Of a stretch of DNA of 64,000 nt, positions 18,336 through 27,603 are shown piece by piece. Each line of letters opens with the position of its first letter. Position 1 is the first letter of the stretch. Position numbers and translations under genes: made by a program. Origin of the DNA: Roseburia sp. 499 (lineage in GTDB: Bacteria > Bacillota > Clostridia > Lachnospirales > Lachnospiraceae). The notes under the pieces are model-generated. The model saw only the letters and a program-made list of their open reading frames with translations. It had not been told where the DNA came from and ran no database searches. The stretch covers positions 806,001 through 870,000 of the forward strand of contig NZ_CP135164.1 in the NCBI RefSeq assembly GCF_001940225.2, given 5' to 3'.

Positions 18336-18800
18336 ATGAATACATATTTTCCATTATTTATTAATTTAAAAGAAAGAGAAATCGTCGTTTTTGGTGGAGG
18401 GGCCATTGCCACTAGGAGGGTGAAATCCTTACTTCCTTATGGTGCTAAAATACGGGTAGCGGCACCGGAAATTTCGGAAGAATTGCAGGAACTTGCGAAA
18501 GAGAAGGATAATCTTACTTTAGAATATCGCAAATATAAACCAAGTGAGTTGCAAAAACCGGATTTTGTATTGGCGGCAACAGATGATGAAAGAGTAAATA
18601 CCATTATTTTCCGTGAATGTCGCCACAAAGGAATTATGGTAAATGTGTCTTCTGATAAGGAAATGTGTGACTTTTTCTTTCCGGGAGTAGTACAGCAGGG
18701 AGACATTACGGTAGGAGTTACTGCAAATGGGAAGAATCATAAAAAAGCGGCAGAAGTAACAAAACAGATTCGAAAATTGCTGGAGGAAGAAAAATATTGA
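18336..18800 (+). CDS. sirC: Precorrin-2 dehydrogenase (siroheme synthase N-terminal domain)
   Basis: This enzyme oxidises precorrin-2 to sirohydrochlorin with NAD+, which feeds siroheme and the cobalt-early (anaerobic) cobalamin route. The 154-residue protein has the Rossmann motif VVFGGGAIATRRVKSLL and the family stretch FVLAATDDERVN...NVSSDKEMCDFFFPGVV. It is shorter than CysG or Met8p and lacks a methyltransferase module, which is supplied by the CobA-HemD fusion nearby. Start ATG 18336 has CAGGAG 5 bases upstream. The stop overlaps hemC. Confidence 0.92.
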   Translation: MNTYFPLFINLKEREIVVFGGGAIATRRVKSLLPYGAKIRVAAPEISEELQELAKEKDNLTLEYRKYKPSELQKPDFVLAATDDERVNTIIFRECRHKGIMVNVSSDKEMCDFFFPGVVQQGDITVGVTANGKNHKKAAEVTKQIRKLLEEEKY

Positions 18801-19678
18801 AAACGACAAAAATCGGAACCAGAGAAAGTAAACTTGCTGTGATTCAGGCAGAAATGGTTGCAGATTATATTAGAAAAAACTGCAAAGAGATAGTACCGGA
18901 ATTAGTAAAAATGAAGACTACCGGAGATAAAATTTTAAATAAAACACTAGATAAAATAGGTGGAAAAGGATTATTTGTCAAGGAATTGGATGTGGCACTC
19001 TTAGAGGGACGCAGTGACATTTCTGTGCATAGCTTAAAAGATATGCCAATGGAAGTCTCAGAAGAATTGCCGTTATTAGGTTTTTCAAAAAGGGAAGACC
19101 CACGAGATGTATTAGTACTTCCGAAAGGGAAAAAGGAATTGGATCAAACTTTGCCATTGGGGTGTTCCAGTGCTAGACGAATCATTCAGTTGAAGAAAAT
19201 CTTTCCGGATATGGATGTCAAAAGTGTCCGTGGAAATGTGTTGACCCGTTTGGAAAAATTAGATAGAGGAGAATATAGCGGACTTATCCTTGCAGCAGCC
19301 GGATTAAAACGTTTGGAATTAGAAGAACGCATTAGCCGATATTTTACCACAGATGAGATGATTCCTGCGGCAGGACAGGGGATTCTTGCGTTACAGGGAA
19401 GACAGAACGAAGACTATTCCTATTTGACAGAGTTTTATGATGAAGAAAGTACCTATTGTGCGTTGGCAGAGAGAAGCTTTGTGCGTACATTGAATGGTGG
19501 ATGCAGTTCCCCTATTGCAGCATATGCGGTGGTAGAGAATGGACTGTTAAGATTGACTGGATTATATGCCGTAGAGGGAAGCAGTGATTATGTGACCGGA
19601 CAGATAGAGGGAAACATGAAAGAGGCAGAAGAATTAGGAGCAAAATTAGCAAGACAATTAAAAGAGGAAAAAATATGA
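18797..19678 (+). CDS. hemC: Porphobilinogen deaminase (hydroxymethylbilane synthase)
   Basis: HemC condenses four porphobilinogen molecules into hydroxymethylbilane. The 293-residue protein has IGTRESKLAVIQAE at the N-terminus, HSLKDMPME, an SVRGNVLTRLEKLD segment and the dipyrromethane cofactor attachment C236 in LNGGCSSPIAAYA. It starts with TTG at 18797, which overlaps the TGA of sirC, and it ends in an ATGA overlap with the next gene, so the three genes are tightly coupled. Confidence 0.95.
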   Translation: MKTTKIGTRESKLAVIQAEMVADYIRKNCKEIVPELVKMKTTGDKILNKTLDKIGGKGLFVKELDVALLEGRSDISVHSLKDMPMEVSEELPLLGFSKREDPRDVLVLPKGKKELDQTLPLGCSSARRIIQLKKIFPDMDVKSVRGNVLTRLEKLDRGEYSGLILAAAGLKRLELEERISRYFTTDEMIPAAGQGILALQGRQNEDYSYLTEFYDEESTYCALAERSFVRTLNGGCSSPIAAYAVVENGLLRLTGLYAVEGSSDYVTGQIEGNMKEAEELGAKLARQLKEEKI

Positions 19679-21159
19679 TAGGAAAAGTATATTTAGTAGG
19701 AGCCGGTCCTTCCGATGTGGGACTTCTTACCATCAAAGGAAAAGAAATATTGGAAAAAGCTCAGGTAGTAGTATATGATCGATTAGTTGGTGCCGGAATT
19801 CTGGCATTGATTCCACAGGAAGCGGAAACGATTGATGTGGGAAAGCGAGCTGGTAATCATACCATGCCGCAGGAAGAAATCAATCAGGTATTACTGAAAA
19901 AGGCACAAGAAGGAAAACAGGTGGTGCGCTTAAAGGGAGGAGATCCTTTCTTATTTGGGCGCGGTGGCGAAGAGTTAGAATTGTTAGTAGAAAATGATAT
20001 TCCATTTGAAATTATACCGGGAGTTACTTCTGCTATTTCTGTTCCGGCATATAATGGAATTCCTGTAACACATCGGGATTTTACTTCATCCTTGCATATT
20101 ATTACAGGGCACAAAAGACAGGGCGAACAGCTGAAACTGGATTTTGAAGCATTAGTGCGTCTCAATGGGACATTAGTGTTCCTGATGGGAGTGTCTGCTC
20201 TTTCTGATATTTGTAACGGACTGCTTGGGGCTGGAATGGAATCAGATATGCCGGCGGCAATTTTGCAGCAGGGAACAACTGCAGGGCAGAAGAAAATCAT
20301 TGCTACGGTATCTACGTTAGCAGAAGAAGTAGAAAAGCAAGGCATACAGACTCCGGCAATCATCGTAGTAGGAAAGGTATGTGCACTTGGAAACAGTTTT
20401 GGATGGTATGAAAAGAAACCATTGTTTGGAAAAAGGATTCTTGTCACCAGACCAAAGGAACGAAGTGGAACTTTATGTGGAAAATTACGGGAAAATGGAG
20501 CAGAAGTTGTGGAAATGCCTACGATAAAGACGGTTCCCATTTCAGAAAATAAATCACTAAAAAACACGTTGGAAAGACTGGGAGAATATGACTATTTGGT
20601 ATTCACATCTCCTGCCGGAGTAAAAGTATTTTTTGATGAACTAAGAGAATGCAGAATGGATATTCGTTCTCTTGGTACGGCCAGAATTGCAGCGATTGGA
20701 AAGGGAACTCAAAAAGAACTGGAAGAACGAGGACTAATCTGCGACTTGGTACCGGAAATTTATGATGGAGAGCATTTGGGCATTTTATTGGGAGAAACAG
20801 CAAAAGATGGAGAAAAGATTTTGATTCCAAGAGCAGCAGAAGGAAATCAGCAGTTGATTCAGGAGATAGAAAAGAGAACAAAGGCTGAGATTACGGATTT
20901 GCCAATTTATGAAACCGTATATGAGACAGCAAGATTTGAGCCGGAGCATGTGGATATGACGGTATTTACCAGTGCATCTACGGTAAAAGGGTTTGCACAG
21001 GCAATACAGAATTTAGATATAAAAGAGATATCGGCAGTCTGCATCGGAAAGCAGACAGAAGCGACTGCGAAAGCACTTGGAATGAGAACAGTGACAGCAA
21101 AAGAAGCTACAATTGATAGTTTGGTAGAATGCTGTATTCAGAATTATACTGACAGATAA
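19675..21159 (+). CDS. cobA-hemD: Uroporphyrinogen-III C-methyltransferase / uroporphyrinogen-III synthase fusion
   Basis: A 494-residue bifunctional protein. Residues 1 to about 245 form the SUMT methyltransferase, with GAGPSDVGLLTIKG, VVRLKGGDPFLFGRGGEE, PGVTSAISVPAYNGIPVTHR and FLMGV. Residues about 255-490 form HemD uroporphyrinogen-III synthase, starting KRILVTRPKERSGTL and containing VFTSPAGVKVFFDEL and VFTSASTVKGF. It cyclises hydroxymethylbilane and methylates the product to precorrin-2, which SirC then oxidises. The fusion is common in clostridia. Confidence 0.95.
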   Translation: MIGKVYLVGAGPSDVGLLTIKGKEILEKAQVVVYDRLVGAGILALIPQEAETIDVGKRAGNHTMPQEEINQVLLKKAQEGKQVVRLKGGDPFLFGRGGEELELLVENDIPFEIIPGVTSAISVPAYNGIPVTHRDFTSSLHIITGHKRQGEQLKLDFEALVRLNGTLVFLMGVSALSDICNGLLGAGMESDMPAAILQQGTTAGQKKIIATVSTLAEEVEKQGIQTPAIIVVGKVCALGNSFGWYEKKPLFGKRILVTRPKERSGTLCGKLRENGAEVVEMPTIKTVPISENKSLKNTLERLGEYDYLVFTSPAGVKVFFDELRECRMDIRSLGTARIAAIGKGTQKELEERGLICDLVPEIYDGEHLGILLGETAKDGEKILIPRAAEGNQQLIQEIEKRTKAEITDLPIYETVYETARFEPEHVDMTVFTSASTVKGFAQAIQNLDIKEISAVCIGKQTEATAKALGMRTVTAKEATIDSLVECCIQNYTDR

Positions 21160-21169
21160 AATGTTAATG

Positions 21170-21216
21170 AAAAAGAGGTTAATGAATTTAGTAGATGTGT
21201 TCATTAACCTCTTTTT
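21170..21216. terminator. Bidirectional terminator between convergent genes
   Basis: AAAAAGAGGTTAATGAA and TTCATTAACCTCTTTTT form a perfect 17-bp stem with a 13-base loop. A-run and T-run flanks let it work for the hem operon on the + strand and the MATE gene on the minus strand. Confidence 0.9.
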
Positions 21217-21256
21217 GTATATGCCAATCCGTTGATTTACACAGACATAGCAGTAA

Positions 21257-22618
21257 TTAAGATACTGCCCGGTCTACCACAGACTTAGTTTTCCATTTTC
21301 CCTGGAAGAATCGGATGACTCCGGCAGCTCCGGCTAGAATCCAGGTGAGGCCATTGGTGTACCATACGCCCCACATGCCGATAGCCGGAATTGCCATCAA
21401 AAGATAAGCAAAGCCGATTCGTCCTACTACTTCGGTAAGACCATTTATCATGGCATAGGCAGCATCACCTACACCATTTAACATACCACGCGTAACGTAA
21501 ATCATACCTAAGGCAAAGTACATAAGACTGGTGATACAAAGTCCTTTGGCACCGATTTCGATAATGTTCGGATCATCTACAAACAGTTTTACAATAGGTT
21601 TTCCAAACAAAAACATGACTACAATCATCAGCAGGCTGAAAATCAGAACAATAAAGGTGCTCTTTTTACAACTGGTGCTGACACGGTCATACTTTCCTGC
21701 ACCTGCATTTTGACCGGCAAAGGTGGATACTGCGGTCCCAAGAGAACCAAATGGTTGCTGTACCAACTGTTCTACGCGGCTGGTTGCAGTATAGGCTGCC
21801 ATTACAGTTGCACCGTATTTATTTACGACACTTTGTAAAGCCACACAGGAAAAGGCAATCAGTGCATTTTGACCGGCTACCGGAAGGCCAATTTGAAAAC
21901 TCTTTTTTACGATATCAGACTCCATTACAAAGTGGTGTTTTTTTAACTTCATATATGGATTCTTCCAAAGGGCAAAAAGGATAGAACCAATCGCAGAAAG
22001 AAACTGTGCAATGACAGTTGCCCAAGCAGCACCGGCTACGCCCATATGGAAAACCAGTACAAATAAAAGGTCCAATCCTACATTTATAAAGCTTGCTACA
22101 ATCAGAAAAATAAGAGGTGTCTTGGAGTCCCCAAGAGCACGCAAAATAGAGGAAATTCCATTATAAAGTGCTACAATAACAGTAGCTCCGCATACAATCT
22201 GCATATAGATGACAGCGTCCTCCATGTTTTCCGGTGGTGTGTTCATAAGAGTCAAAATAGGTCTTGCAAATACAATACTTATTATACTCATTCCAATTCC
22301 TGTTCCCGTAATAATGTAAACAGAGTTTGCTATGATTTTTTTTACATATTCGTCTTTCCCGGCACCAAAAAACTGTGAAATTAAAATACCAATTCCGGAA
22401 GTCAGACCAAGGCAGAGGGAAAAGAATAAAAAGTTTAGATTTCCTACAGCACCTATAGCACCAAGTGCATTAGATCCTACAAATTTACCTACAATAATGG
22501 AATCCACCATGTTATAAAGTTGTTGAAAGATATTTCCTACCAACATAGGAAGCGCAAATCTTAAGAGCAATCCTACTTCATTTCCTTTTGTCATATCGCA
22601 TACATATCTTTCCTTCAT
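21257..22618 (-). CDS. MATE-family multidrug/cation antiporter
   Basis: A 453-residue protein with twelve predicted membrane segments and the MATE N-terminal pattern LLRFALPMLVGNIFQQLYNMVDSIIVGKFVGSNALGAIG. The family exports organic cations, drugs or metabolites using Na+ or H+ gradients at the cytoplasmic membrane. The substrate is not predictable. AGGAGG lies upstream of the start on the minus strand. It lies between two blocks of hem genes on the opposite strand, so it is probably an independent insertion into an ancestral hem cluster. Confidence 0.93.
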   Translation of the reverse strand: MKERYVCDMTKGNEVGLLLRFALPMLVGNIFQQLYNMVDSIIVGKFVGSNALGAIGAVGNLNFLFFSLCLGLTSGIGILISQFFGAGKDEYVKKIIANSVYIITGTGIGMSIISIVFARPILTLMNTPPENMEDAVIYMQIVCGATVIVALYNGISSILRALGDSKTPLIFLIVASFINVGLDLLFVLVFHMGVAGAAWATVIAQFLSAIGSILFALWKNPYMKLKKHHFVMESDIVKKSFQIGLPVAGQNALIAFSCVALQSVVNKYGATVMAAYTATSRVEQLVQQPFGSLGTAVSTFAGQNAGAGKYDRVSTSCKKSTFIVLIFSLLMIVVMFLFGKPIVKLFVDDPNIIEIGAKGLCITSLMYFALGMIYVTRGMLNGVGDAAYAMINGLTEVVGRIGFAYLLMAIPAIGMWGVWYTNGLTWILAGAAGVIRFFQGKWKTKSVVDRAVS

Positions 22619-22798
22619 AAACCCGCCTCCTAGTTTTCATCAACGTGATAACAATATATCAACTTTTTTGAAAGAGTAATATAATAGATTCGTATAAAAA
22701 TAGAATAAATCTATCATTTACAGAAAAACCACTCTGTGCTATATTTAAAAGCAAAATGAACGTCAAATAACATATTTAGATAGAAAAGAGGAAGAAAA

Positions 22799-23782
22799 AT
22801 GGAACTGATTACAAGACCACGTCGTCTGCGTGGAAATGCAGTGCTTCGTAAGATGGTACGAGAGACTAGAATAGATGCGTCTAGTCTGGTATATCCCATG
22901 TTTGTAATGGAAGGGAAAAATATTAAGGAAGAGATTCCGTCCATGCCGGGGCAGTATCGTTACAGTGTGGATCGAATGGAAGAAAAATTAACGGAACTTG
23001 CAGATGCAGGAGTTAGTAGCGTAATGCTTTTTGGAATTCCGGAACACAAGGATGAAGTTGGAAGTGGAGCTTACGCAGAAGACGGTATTGTGCAGAAGGC
23101 ATTTCGTAAGGCAAAAGAAGTCTGCCCGGAACTTTATATGATAGGGGATGTATGTATGTGTGAATATACGTCTCATGGACATTGCGGTGTGTTGTGCGAC
23201 CATGATGTGGATAATGATAAGACTCTGGAACTTCTGGCAAAAACAGCATTGTCACAGGTGCAGGCAGGAGCGGATATGGTGGCACCTTCTGATATGATGG
23301 ATGGAAGAGTGGCTGCAATTCGTGCAAAATTAGATGAGAAGGGATATGTAAATACACCGATTATGTCTTATGCGGTGAAGTTTGCCTCATCTTTTTATGG
23401 ACCTTTTCGGGATGCAGCAGGGTCAGCACCTTCCTTTGGAGATAGAAAGTCTTATCAGATGGATTTTCATAATCGTAGAGAAGCTTTGAAAGAAGCTATG
23501 CTGGATGTGGAAGAGGGAGCCGACATTATTATGGTAAAGCCAGCTATGGCATATGGTGATTTGATTCGGGAGGTAAAGGACAGAACTGATATACCGGTAG
23601 CTTCTTACTCGGTTAGTGGCGAGTATGCGATGGTAAAAGCGGCTGCTCAGGCGGGATTTATTGATGAAGCGAGTATCTTGTGTGAAATGGCAGTCAGTGC
23701 TTATCGGGCAGGAACCGATATCTATATTACTTATTTTGCAGAAGAATTGGCAGGCTATATGAAAGAAGGAAGAATTGGATGA
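22799..23782 (+). CDS. hemB: Delta-aminolevulinic acid dehydratase (porphobilinogen synthase)
   Basis: HemB condenses two 5-aminolevulinate molecules to porphobilinogen. The 327-residue protein has the zinc-type cysteine cluster DVCMCEYTSHGHCGVLC, one active-site lysine in MSYAVKFASSFYGPF and the second in IMVKPAMAYGDLI. The three-cysteine cluster indicates a zinc-dependent enzyme rather than the magnesium-only type. The start has AGAGGAAG upstream. The 3' end overlaps hemL by 4 bases (ATGA). Confidence 0.96.
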   Translation: MELITRPRRLRGNAVLRKMVRETRIDASSLVYPMFVMEGKNIKEEIPSMPGQYRYSVDRMEEKLTELADAGVSSVMLFGIPEHKDEVGSGAYAEDGIVQKAFRKAKEVCPELYMIGDVCMCEYTSHGHCGVLCDHDVDNDKTLELLAKTALSQVQAGADMVAPSDMMDGRVAAIRAKLDEKGYVNTPIMSYAVKFASSFYGPFRDAAGSAPSFGDRKSYQMDFHNRREALKEAMLDVEEGADIIMVKPAMAYGDLIREVKDRTDIPVASYSVSGEYAMVKAAAQAGFIDEASILCEMAVSAYRAGTDIYITYFAEELAGYMKEGRIG

Positions 23783-25056
23783 TAACAAATTCAGAGTATT
23801 TATTTAAAGAAGCAGTTAAGGTTATTCCGGGGGGAGTGAATTCCCCGGTGCGTGCATTTGGTTCTATAGGTTCCACTCCAAGATTCATTAAGCGCGCAGA
23901 AGGCGCATTCATTTATGATGAGGACGATAATCAGTATATTGATTATATTGGTTCCTGGGGACCAATGATTTTAGGGCATAATCAGAAGGATGTATTGGAA
24001 GCGGTAACAGAAGCATGTAAGCATGGATTAAGTTATGGTGCAGCTACGGAAGTAGAGGTAGAGATGGCAAAACTGGTATGTGAACTGGTTCCTTCCATAG
24101 AAATGGTGCGTATGGTGAATTCCGGTACAGAAGCAGTTATGAGTGCGATTCGTACTGCAAGAGGATACACGAGGAGAGATAAGATTATCAAGTTTACCGG
24201 ATGTTATCATGGTCATTCGGACGGGCTGTTGGTAAAGGCAGGTTCCGGAGTGATGACGGCAGGTGTACCGGATAGCCTGGGAGTGCCAAAGGGCTGTACT
24301 CAGGATACATTGTCTGCGATATATAATAACCTGGATAGTGTAAAAGAGCATTTTAATCGATGTGGAGAAGAAATAGCGGCTATCATTGTAGAACCGGTAG
24401 CAGCTAATATGGGAGTTGTGCCACCAGAACCGGGATTCTTAGGAGGATTGCGCAGTATCTGTGATGAATACGGAGCGCTGTTGATTTTTGATGAGGTAAT
24501 TACCGGATTTCGCTTGGGAATTGATGGAGCACAAGGGTATTATGGAATAAAGCCTGATTTAACTACTTTTGGAAAAATCATTGGTGGTGGAATGCCGGTA
24601 GGAGCTTATGGCGGAAGAAAAGAAATTATGGAAGTAGTAGCTCCATTAGGTGGTGTATATCAGGCAGGTACATTAAGTGGAAATCCGATTGCTATGGCAG
24701 CAGGACTCACCCAGCTTACTATATTGAAGGAAAATCCGGAGTTTTATAAAAAGTTAAATGATAATGGAGAATGGTTTTTTGAAGAAATCCGGAAAATTGT
24801 ATCGGATGCAGGATTACCTTATCAGGTAAATCATGTAGGTTCCATTGGTTCTCTGTTTTTTACCAAGGAAAAAGTAAAGGATTATGATAGTGCAAAGACT
24901 TCAGATACGAAGGCATTCGCAGATTACTGCAATTATATGTTGAAGGAAGGCATTTATCTGGCGCCGGCTCAGTTTGAAGCAATATTCCTGTCTATGGCGC
25001 ATAGCAGAGAGATATTAGAACAGACTCTGGAGGTTATGAAAAAATATTTCTTATAG
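23779..25056 (+). CDS. hemL: Glutamate-1-semialdehyde 2,1-aminomutase
   Basis: HemL converts glutamate-1-semialdehyde, the product of HemA, into 5-aminolevulinate, which HemB uses. The 425-residue class III PLP enzyme begins with KEAVKVIPGGVNSPVRAF and has the PLP lysine K266 in TTFGKIIGGGMPVGAYGG and the IFDEVITGFR motif. It is of full length. Gene order hemB-hemL, with hemA, hemC and hemD further upstream, gives a complete route from glutamyl-tRNA to uroporphyrinogen-III within the window. Confidence 0.96.
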   Translation: MITNSEYLFKEAVKVIPGGVNSPVRAFGSIGSTPRFIKRAEGAFIYDEDDNQYIDYIGSWGPMILGHNQKDVLEAVTEACKHGLSYGAATEVEVEMAKLVCELVPSIEMVRMVNSGTEAVMSAIRTARGYTRRDKIIKFTGCYHGHSDGLLVKAGSGVMTAGVPDSLGVPKGCTQDTLSAIYNNLDSVKEHFNRCGEEIAAIIVEPVAANMGVVPPEPGFLGGLRSICDEYGALLIFDEVITGFRLGIDGAQGYYGIKPDLTTFGKIIGGGMPVGAYGGRKEIMEVVAPLGGVYQAGTLSGNPIAMAAGLTQLTILKENPEFYKKLNDNGEWFFEEIRKIVSDAGLPYQVNHVGSIGSLFFTKEKVKDYDSAKTSDTKAFADYCNYMLKEGIYLAPAQFEAIFLSMAHSREILEQTLEVMKKYFL

Positions 25057-25152
25057 TTCTTTACAAAAAATTTAAAAAAACTTAAATACTTTTTGACTAG
25101 ACAAGTAGTATGATAGTGAAAGGAAGGAAAACAGAAGAATGGAGAGGGTACA

Positions 25153-25908
25153 GTGACGAGTGAAGAACGAAGAAGACGAGAGGCATGTCTGGCACGGAGA
25201 AGAAAAAGAAAACGGAAAAGAATCCTACAGATGGTACGAAAAGGTGTGATTAGCTGTGGTGCAGTCTTAGTAGTGGTTTTAGTAATCATACATATATCCC
25301 AATCGGCACAGGCAAGTGAGAATATATCAGAACAGTCCGTTGATGAGATGGCAGAGGATTTTAAACAGAAGGTGATTTTAGAAGCACCGGATTATCAGGT
25401 GGAGCTTTTAACGCCGAATGAATATTCTCGACCACAGATTGCCATGGACGAGGTAAGAGGAATTGTCATACATTATACAGCCAATCCGGGGACTACGGCG
25501 GAACAGAATCGAAGTTATTTTGAAAGTTTAAAAGATAGTCATGAGACGAAGGCAAGTAGCCACTTTGTAGTAGGAATTGATGGTGAAATTGTTCAGTGTA
25601 TTCCAAGCTCTGAGATTTCCTATGCGTCCAATGACCGAAATAATGATACAATTTCTATTGAGTGTTGTCATTTAAATAAGGATGGCAAGTTTACACAGGA
25701 AACGTATGATTCTTTGGTGCACCTTACGGCATGGCTTTGTGGAAAGTTTGATGTTCCGGTGGAAAATGTCATTCGACATTATGATGTGACCGGAAAGGAA
25801 TGTCCTCTTTATTATGTGGAACATGAGGATGCATGGAAACAGTTTAAAAAGGATGTACAAGATTATCTGGATACTTATGGAGTAGAACCGGAAGAGGATT
25901 TGTCATAA
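25153..25908 (+). CDS. N-acetylmuramoyl-L-alanine amidase (Amidase_2/PGRP fold), membrane anchored
   Basis: A 251-residue protein. A very basic N-terminus (RRRKRKRKR) is followed by one membrane segment (about residues 32-52), so the catalytic domain faces the wall. The amidase domain (about 90-245) has the zinc ligands expected of the family: the first histidine in GIVIHYTANPG, and histidine and cysteine in IRHYDVTGKECP. It cleaves the bond between muramic acid and L-alanine in peptidoglycan. GTG 25153 is the likely start, with GGAGAGGGT upstream. It could serve cell-wall turnover or spore germination. Confidence 0.9.
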   Translation: MTSEERRRREACLARRRKRKRKRILQMVRKGVISCGAVLVVVLVIIHISQSAQASENISEQSVDEMAEDFKQKVILEAPDYQVELLTPNEYSRPQIAMDEVRGIVIHYTANPGTTAEQNRSYFESLKDSHETKASSHFVVGIDGEIVQCIPSSEISYASNDRNNDTISIECCHLNKDGKFTQETYDSLVHLTAWLCGKFDVPVENVIRHYDVTGKECPLYYVEHEDAWKQFKKDVQDYLDTYGVEPEEDLS

Positions 25909-25912
25909 AAGG

Positions 25913-25958
25913 AATCTGAAATATCAGATGGTTGTCTGGTGTTTCGGATTTTTTTTTC
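25913..25958 (+). terminator. Rho-independent terminator
   Basis: AATCTGAAATATCAGA pairs with TCTGGTGTTTCGGATT (16 bp with several G-U pairs), loop TGGTTG, then a run of T residues, just after the amidase stop. Confidence 0.88.
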
Positions 25959-25983
25959 GTAAACGACACCACTCGCGCGCGGC

Positions 25984-26008
25984 GAATTCCGCAAGCGGAA
26001 TTCTTTTT
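25984..26008 (+). terminator. Second terminator-like GC-rich hairpin
   Basis: GAATTCCG-CAAG-CGGAATTC followed by TTTTT forms a perfect 8-bp stem with a four-base loop. It is preceded by an unusually GC-rich stretch (CACTCGCGCGCGGC). It is probably a backup terminator or a small repetitive element. Confidence 0.6.
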
Positions 26009-26115
26009 CATAGAATTATGATAGAATTAACAGAAAATTGATATGTGCTATATCTTGCCAAAAAAGAAAGTATAAAGTAAAATAAAAGTCAGATTGTGGA
26101 AAAAAGGAGAAGAAT

Positions 26116-27597
26116 ATGGTAGAGCAGCATTATGAGAGCTTGAAAACAGAAGAAAATCCGAGAAAAGAGCTGATTTCTATAAAACAGGAATTAAAGGAAA
26201 AAGCTGTTGTCTTGGAATGGCAGAAAAAGCTGCAGGGAAACTATGATATTTTTCTGAAATTTTTAGAGCATGAAGATGCAAAAGTGCGTAAGAATGCGGC
26301 GTTGATTTTGGGAAATTTGCAAGCGCAGCAAGCAGCACTATCGTTATATGAAGCATATCAGGCAGAAACACAGCGTTTTGTAAAAAGTGATTATCTAACA
26401 GCTTTATCTCAATTGGATTATGAAGCGTTTGTGCCGGAGTTACAGCAGCGGTTGAAGGAACTGGAAGAATATAAGCCGGCAGAGAATGAAGAAAAGCATG
26501 TGCGAGAAGAGATGACGGTATTGCGTAAGATGCTTTCCGACAAAGAAGAGAAGAAACACCATGTTTTTCGAGGATATAAGGAAAACTATGAGGTTATTCT
26601 GACTACTGGAAAGAAAAATCAGGAGATAACAGAGCGGCAGATAAGAAAAGGAAAGACGCTTCGAATGAAAAGTGGCGTACGGGTAAAAACAGATGATATC
26701 AGGGAGTTGTTGGAAATTCCCACTTATCGGGAAATGTTGTTTTTACTTAATGCGAGAACGTTGCAACCGCAACCGGAACAGGCAGCAGACACGTTGGTAG
26801 CATCAAATTTGTTGGAGCTGTTGAAAAAGGCACATGGGAGCGAAGAGACCTGCTATTTTCGCCTGGGGATTCATGGTAAGATGCCTTTGGATAAGCGAAG
26901 TGAATTTGCCAAGAAATTAGCATTTTCTTTAGAAAAGAAGACAGCTTATCGATTGAGAAACTCTACTTCTGATTATGAAATAGAGATAAGATTGATGGAA
27001 AAAAGTGATGGAACATTTCTTCCGTTGATAAAGTTTTATACTTTGTCAGAAGAGCGATTTTATTATCGAAAAAATACCATTGCGGCATCAATTCGTCCGG
27101 AACAGGCAGCGACAGTGGCAGCACTTGCAAAGCCGTATATGGAAGAAGATGCTCAGATTTTGGACCCGTTTTGCGGTGTGGGAACGATGCTTCTAGAACG
27201 AAATCGAATCTGTCCGGCAAGAGTGATGTACGGGATTGATATTTTTGGAAAAGCAATTAGTGGGGCTAGGGAAAATACAGAACTGGCAGGTCAGAATATA
27301 TACTATATTAACAGGGATTTTTTTGAGTTTACCCATGAATATCTTTTTGACGAAATTATTACAAATATGCCGGAACGAGGAAAAAAGAGTAAGGAAGAAC
27401 AGGATATTTTTTATCAAAGATTTTTTGAAAAAGCAGCAAAGGTTTTAAGGGAAAAGGGAAAGATTATGATGTATTCCAATGAAAAAAACTTTGTGAAAAA
27501 ACAGCTGCGTGTAAGAAAAGATTTTACTATGTTGCAGGAATACAGTATGGACGAGAAGGATATGTATTATCTGTTTATTATGGAAAAAAGGGGCTAG
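26116..27597 (+). CDS. HEAT-like repeat / UPF0020-type RNA methyltransferase fusion
   Basis: A 493-residue protein. Residues about 30-125 resemble HEAT-like helical repeats (KFLEHEDAKVRKNAALILGNLQ). The C-terminal half is a Trm11/RlmL-like SAM-dependent methyltransferase: motif I ILDPFCGVGTMLLER, motif II YGIDIFGKAISGARENTELAG and the NMPERG tetrapeptide region at the NPPY-like site. A THUMP-like segment probably lies between them. It is likely to make N2-methylguanosine or a similar RNA modification. The fusion to HEAT-like repeats is unusual. It is just upstream of the GGDEF/EAL gene (6-base gap). Confidence 0.75.
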   Translation: MVEQHYESLKTEENPRKELISIKQELKEKAVVLEWQKKLQGNYDIFLKFLEHEDAKVRKNAALILGNLQAQQAALSLYEAYQAETQRFVKSDYLTALSQLDYEAFVPELQQRLKELEEYKPAENEEKHVREEMTVLRKMLSDKEEKKHHVFRGYKENYEVILTTGKKNQEITERQIRKGKTLRMKSGVRVKTDDIRELLEIPTYREMLFLLNARTLQPQPEQAADTLVASNLLELLKKAHGSEETCYFRLGIHGKMPLDKRSEFAKKLAFSLEKKTAYRLRNSTSDYEIEIRLMEKSDGTFLPLIKFYTLSEERFYYRKNTIAASIRPEQAATVAALAKPYMEEDAQILDPFCGVGTMLLERNRICPARVMYGIDIFGKAISGARENTELAGQNIYYINRDFFEFTHEYLFDEIITNMPERGKKSKEEQDIFYQRFFEKAAKVLREKGKIMMYSNEKNFVKKQLRVRKDFTMLQEYSMDEKDMYYLFIMEKRG

Positions 27598-27603
27598 AAA
27601 ACA

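Noticed and set aside
25093..25114. TTGACT and TATGAT before the amidase gene as a sigma-A promoter
   Set aside because: The two hexamers are only 10 bp apart, far too close for sigma-A.
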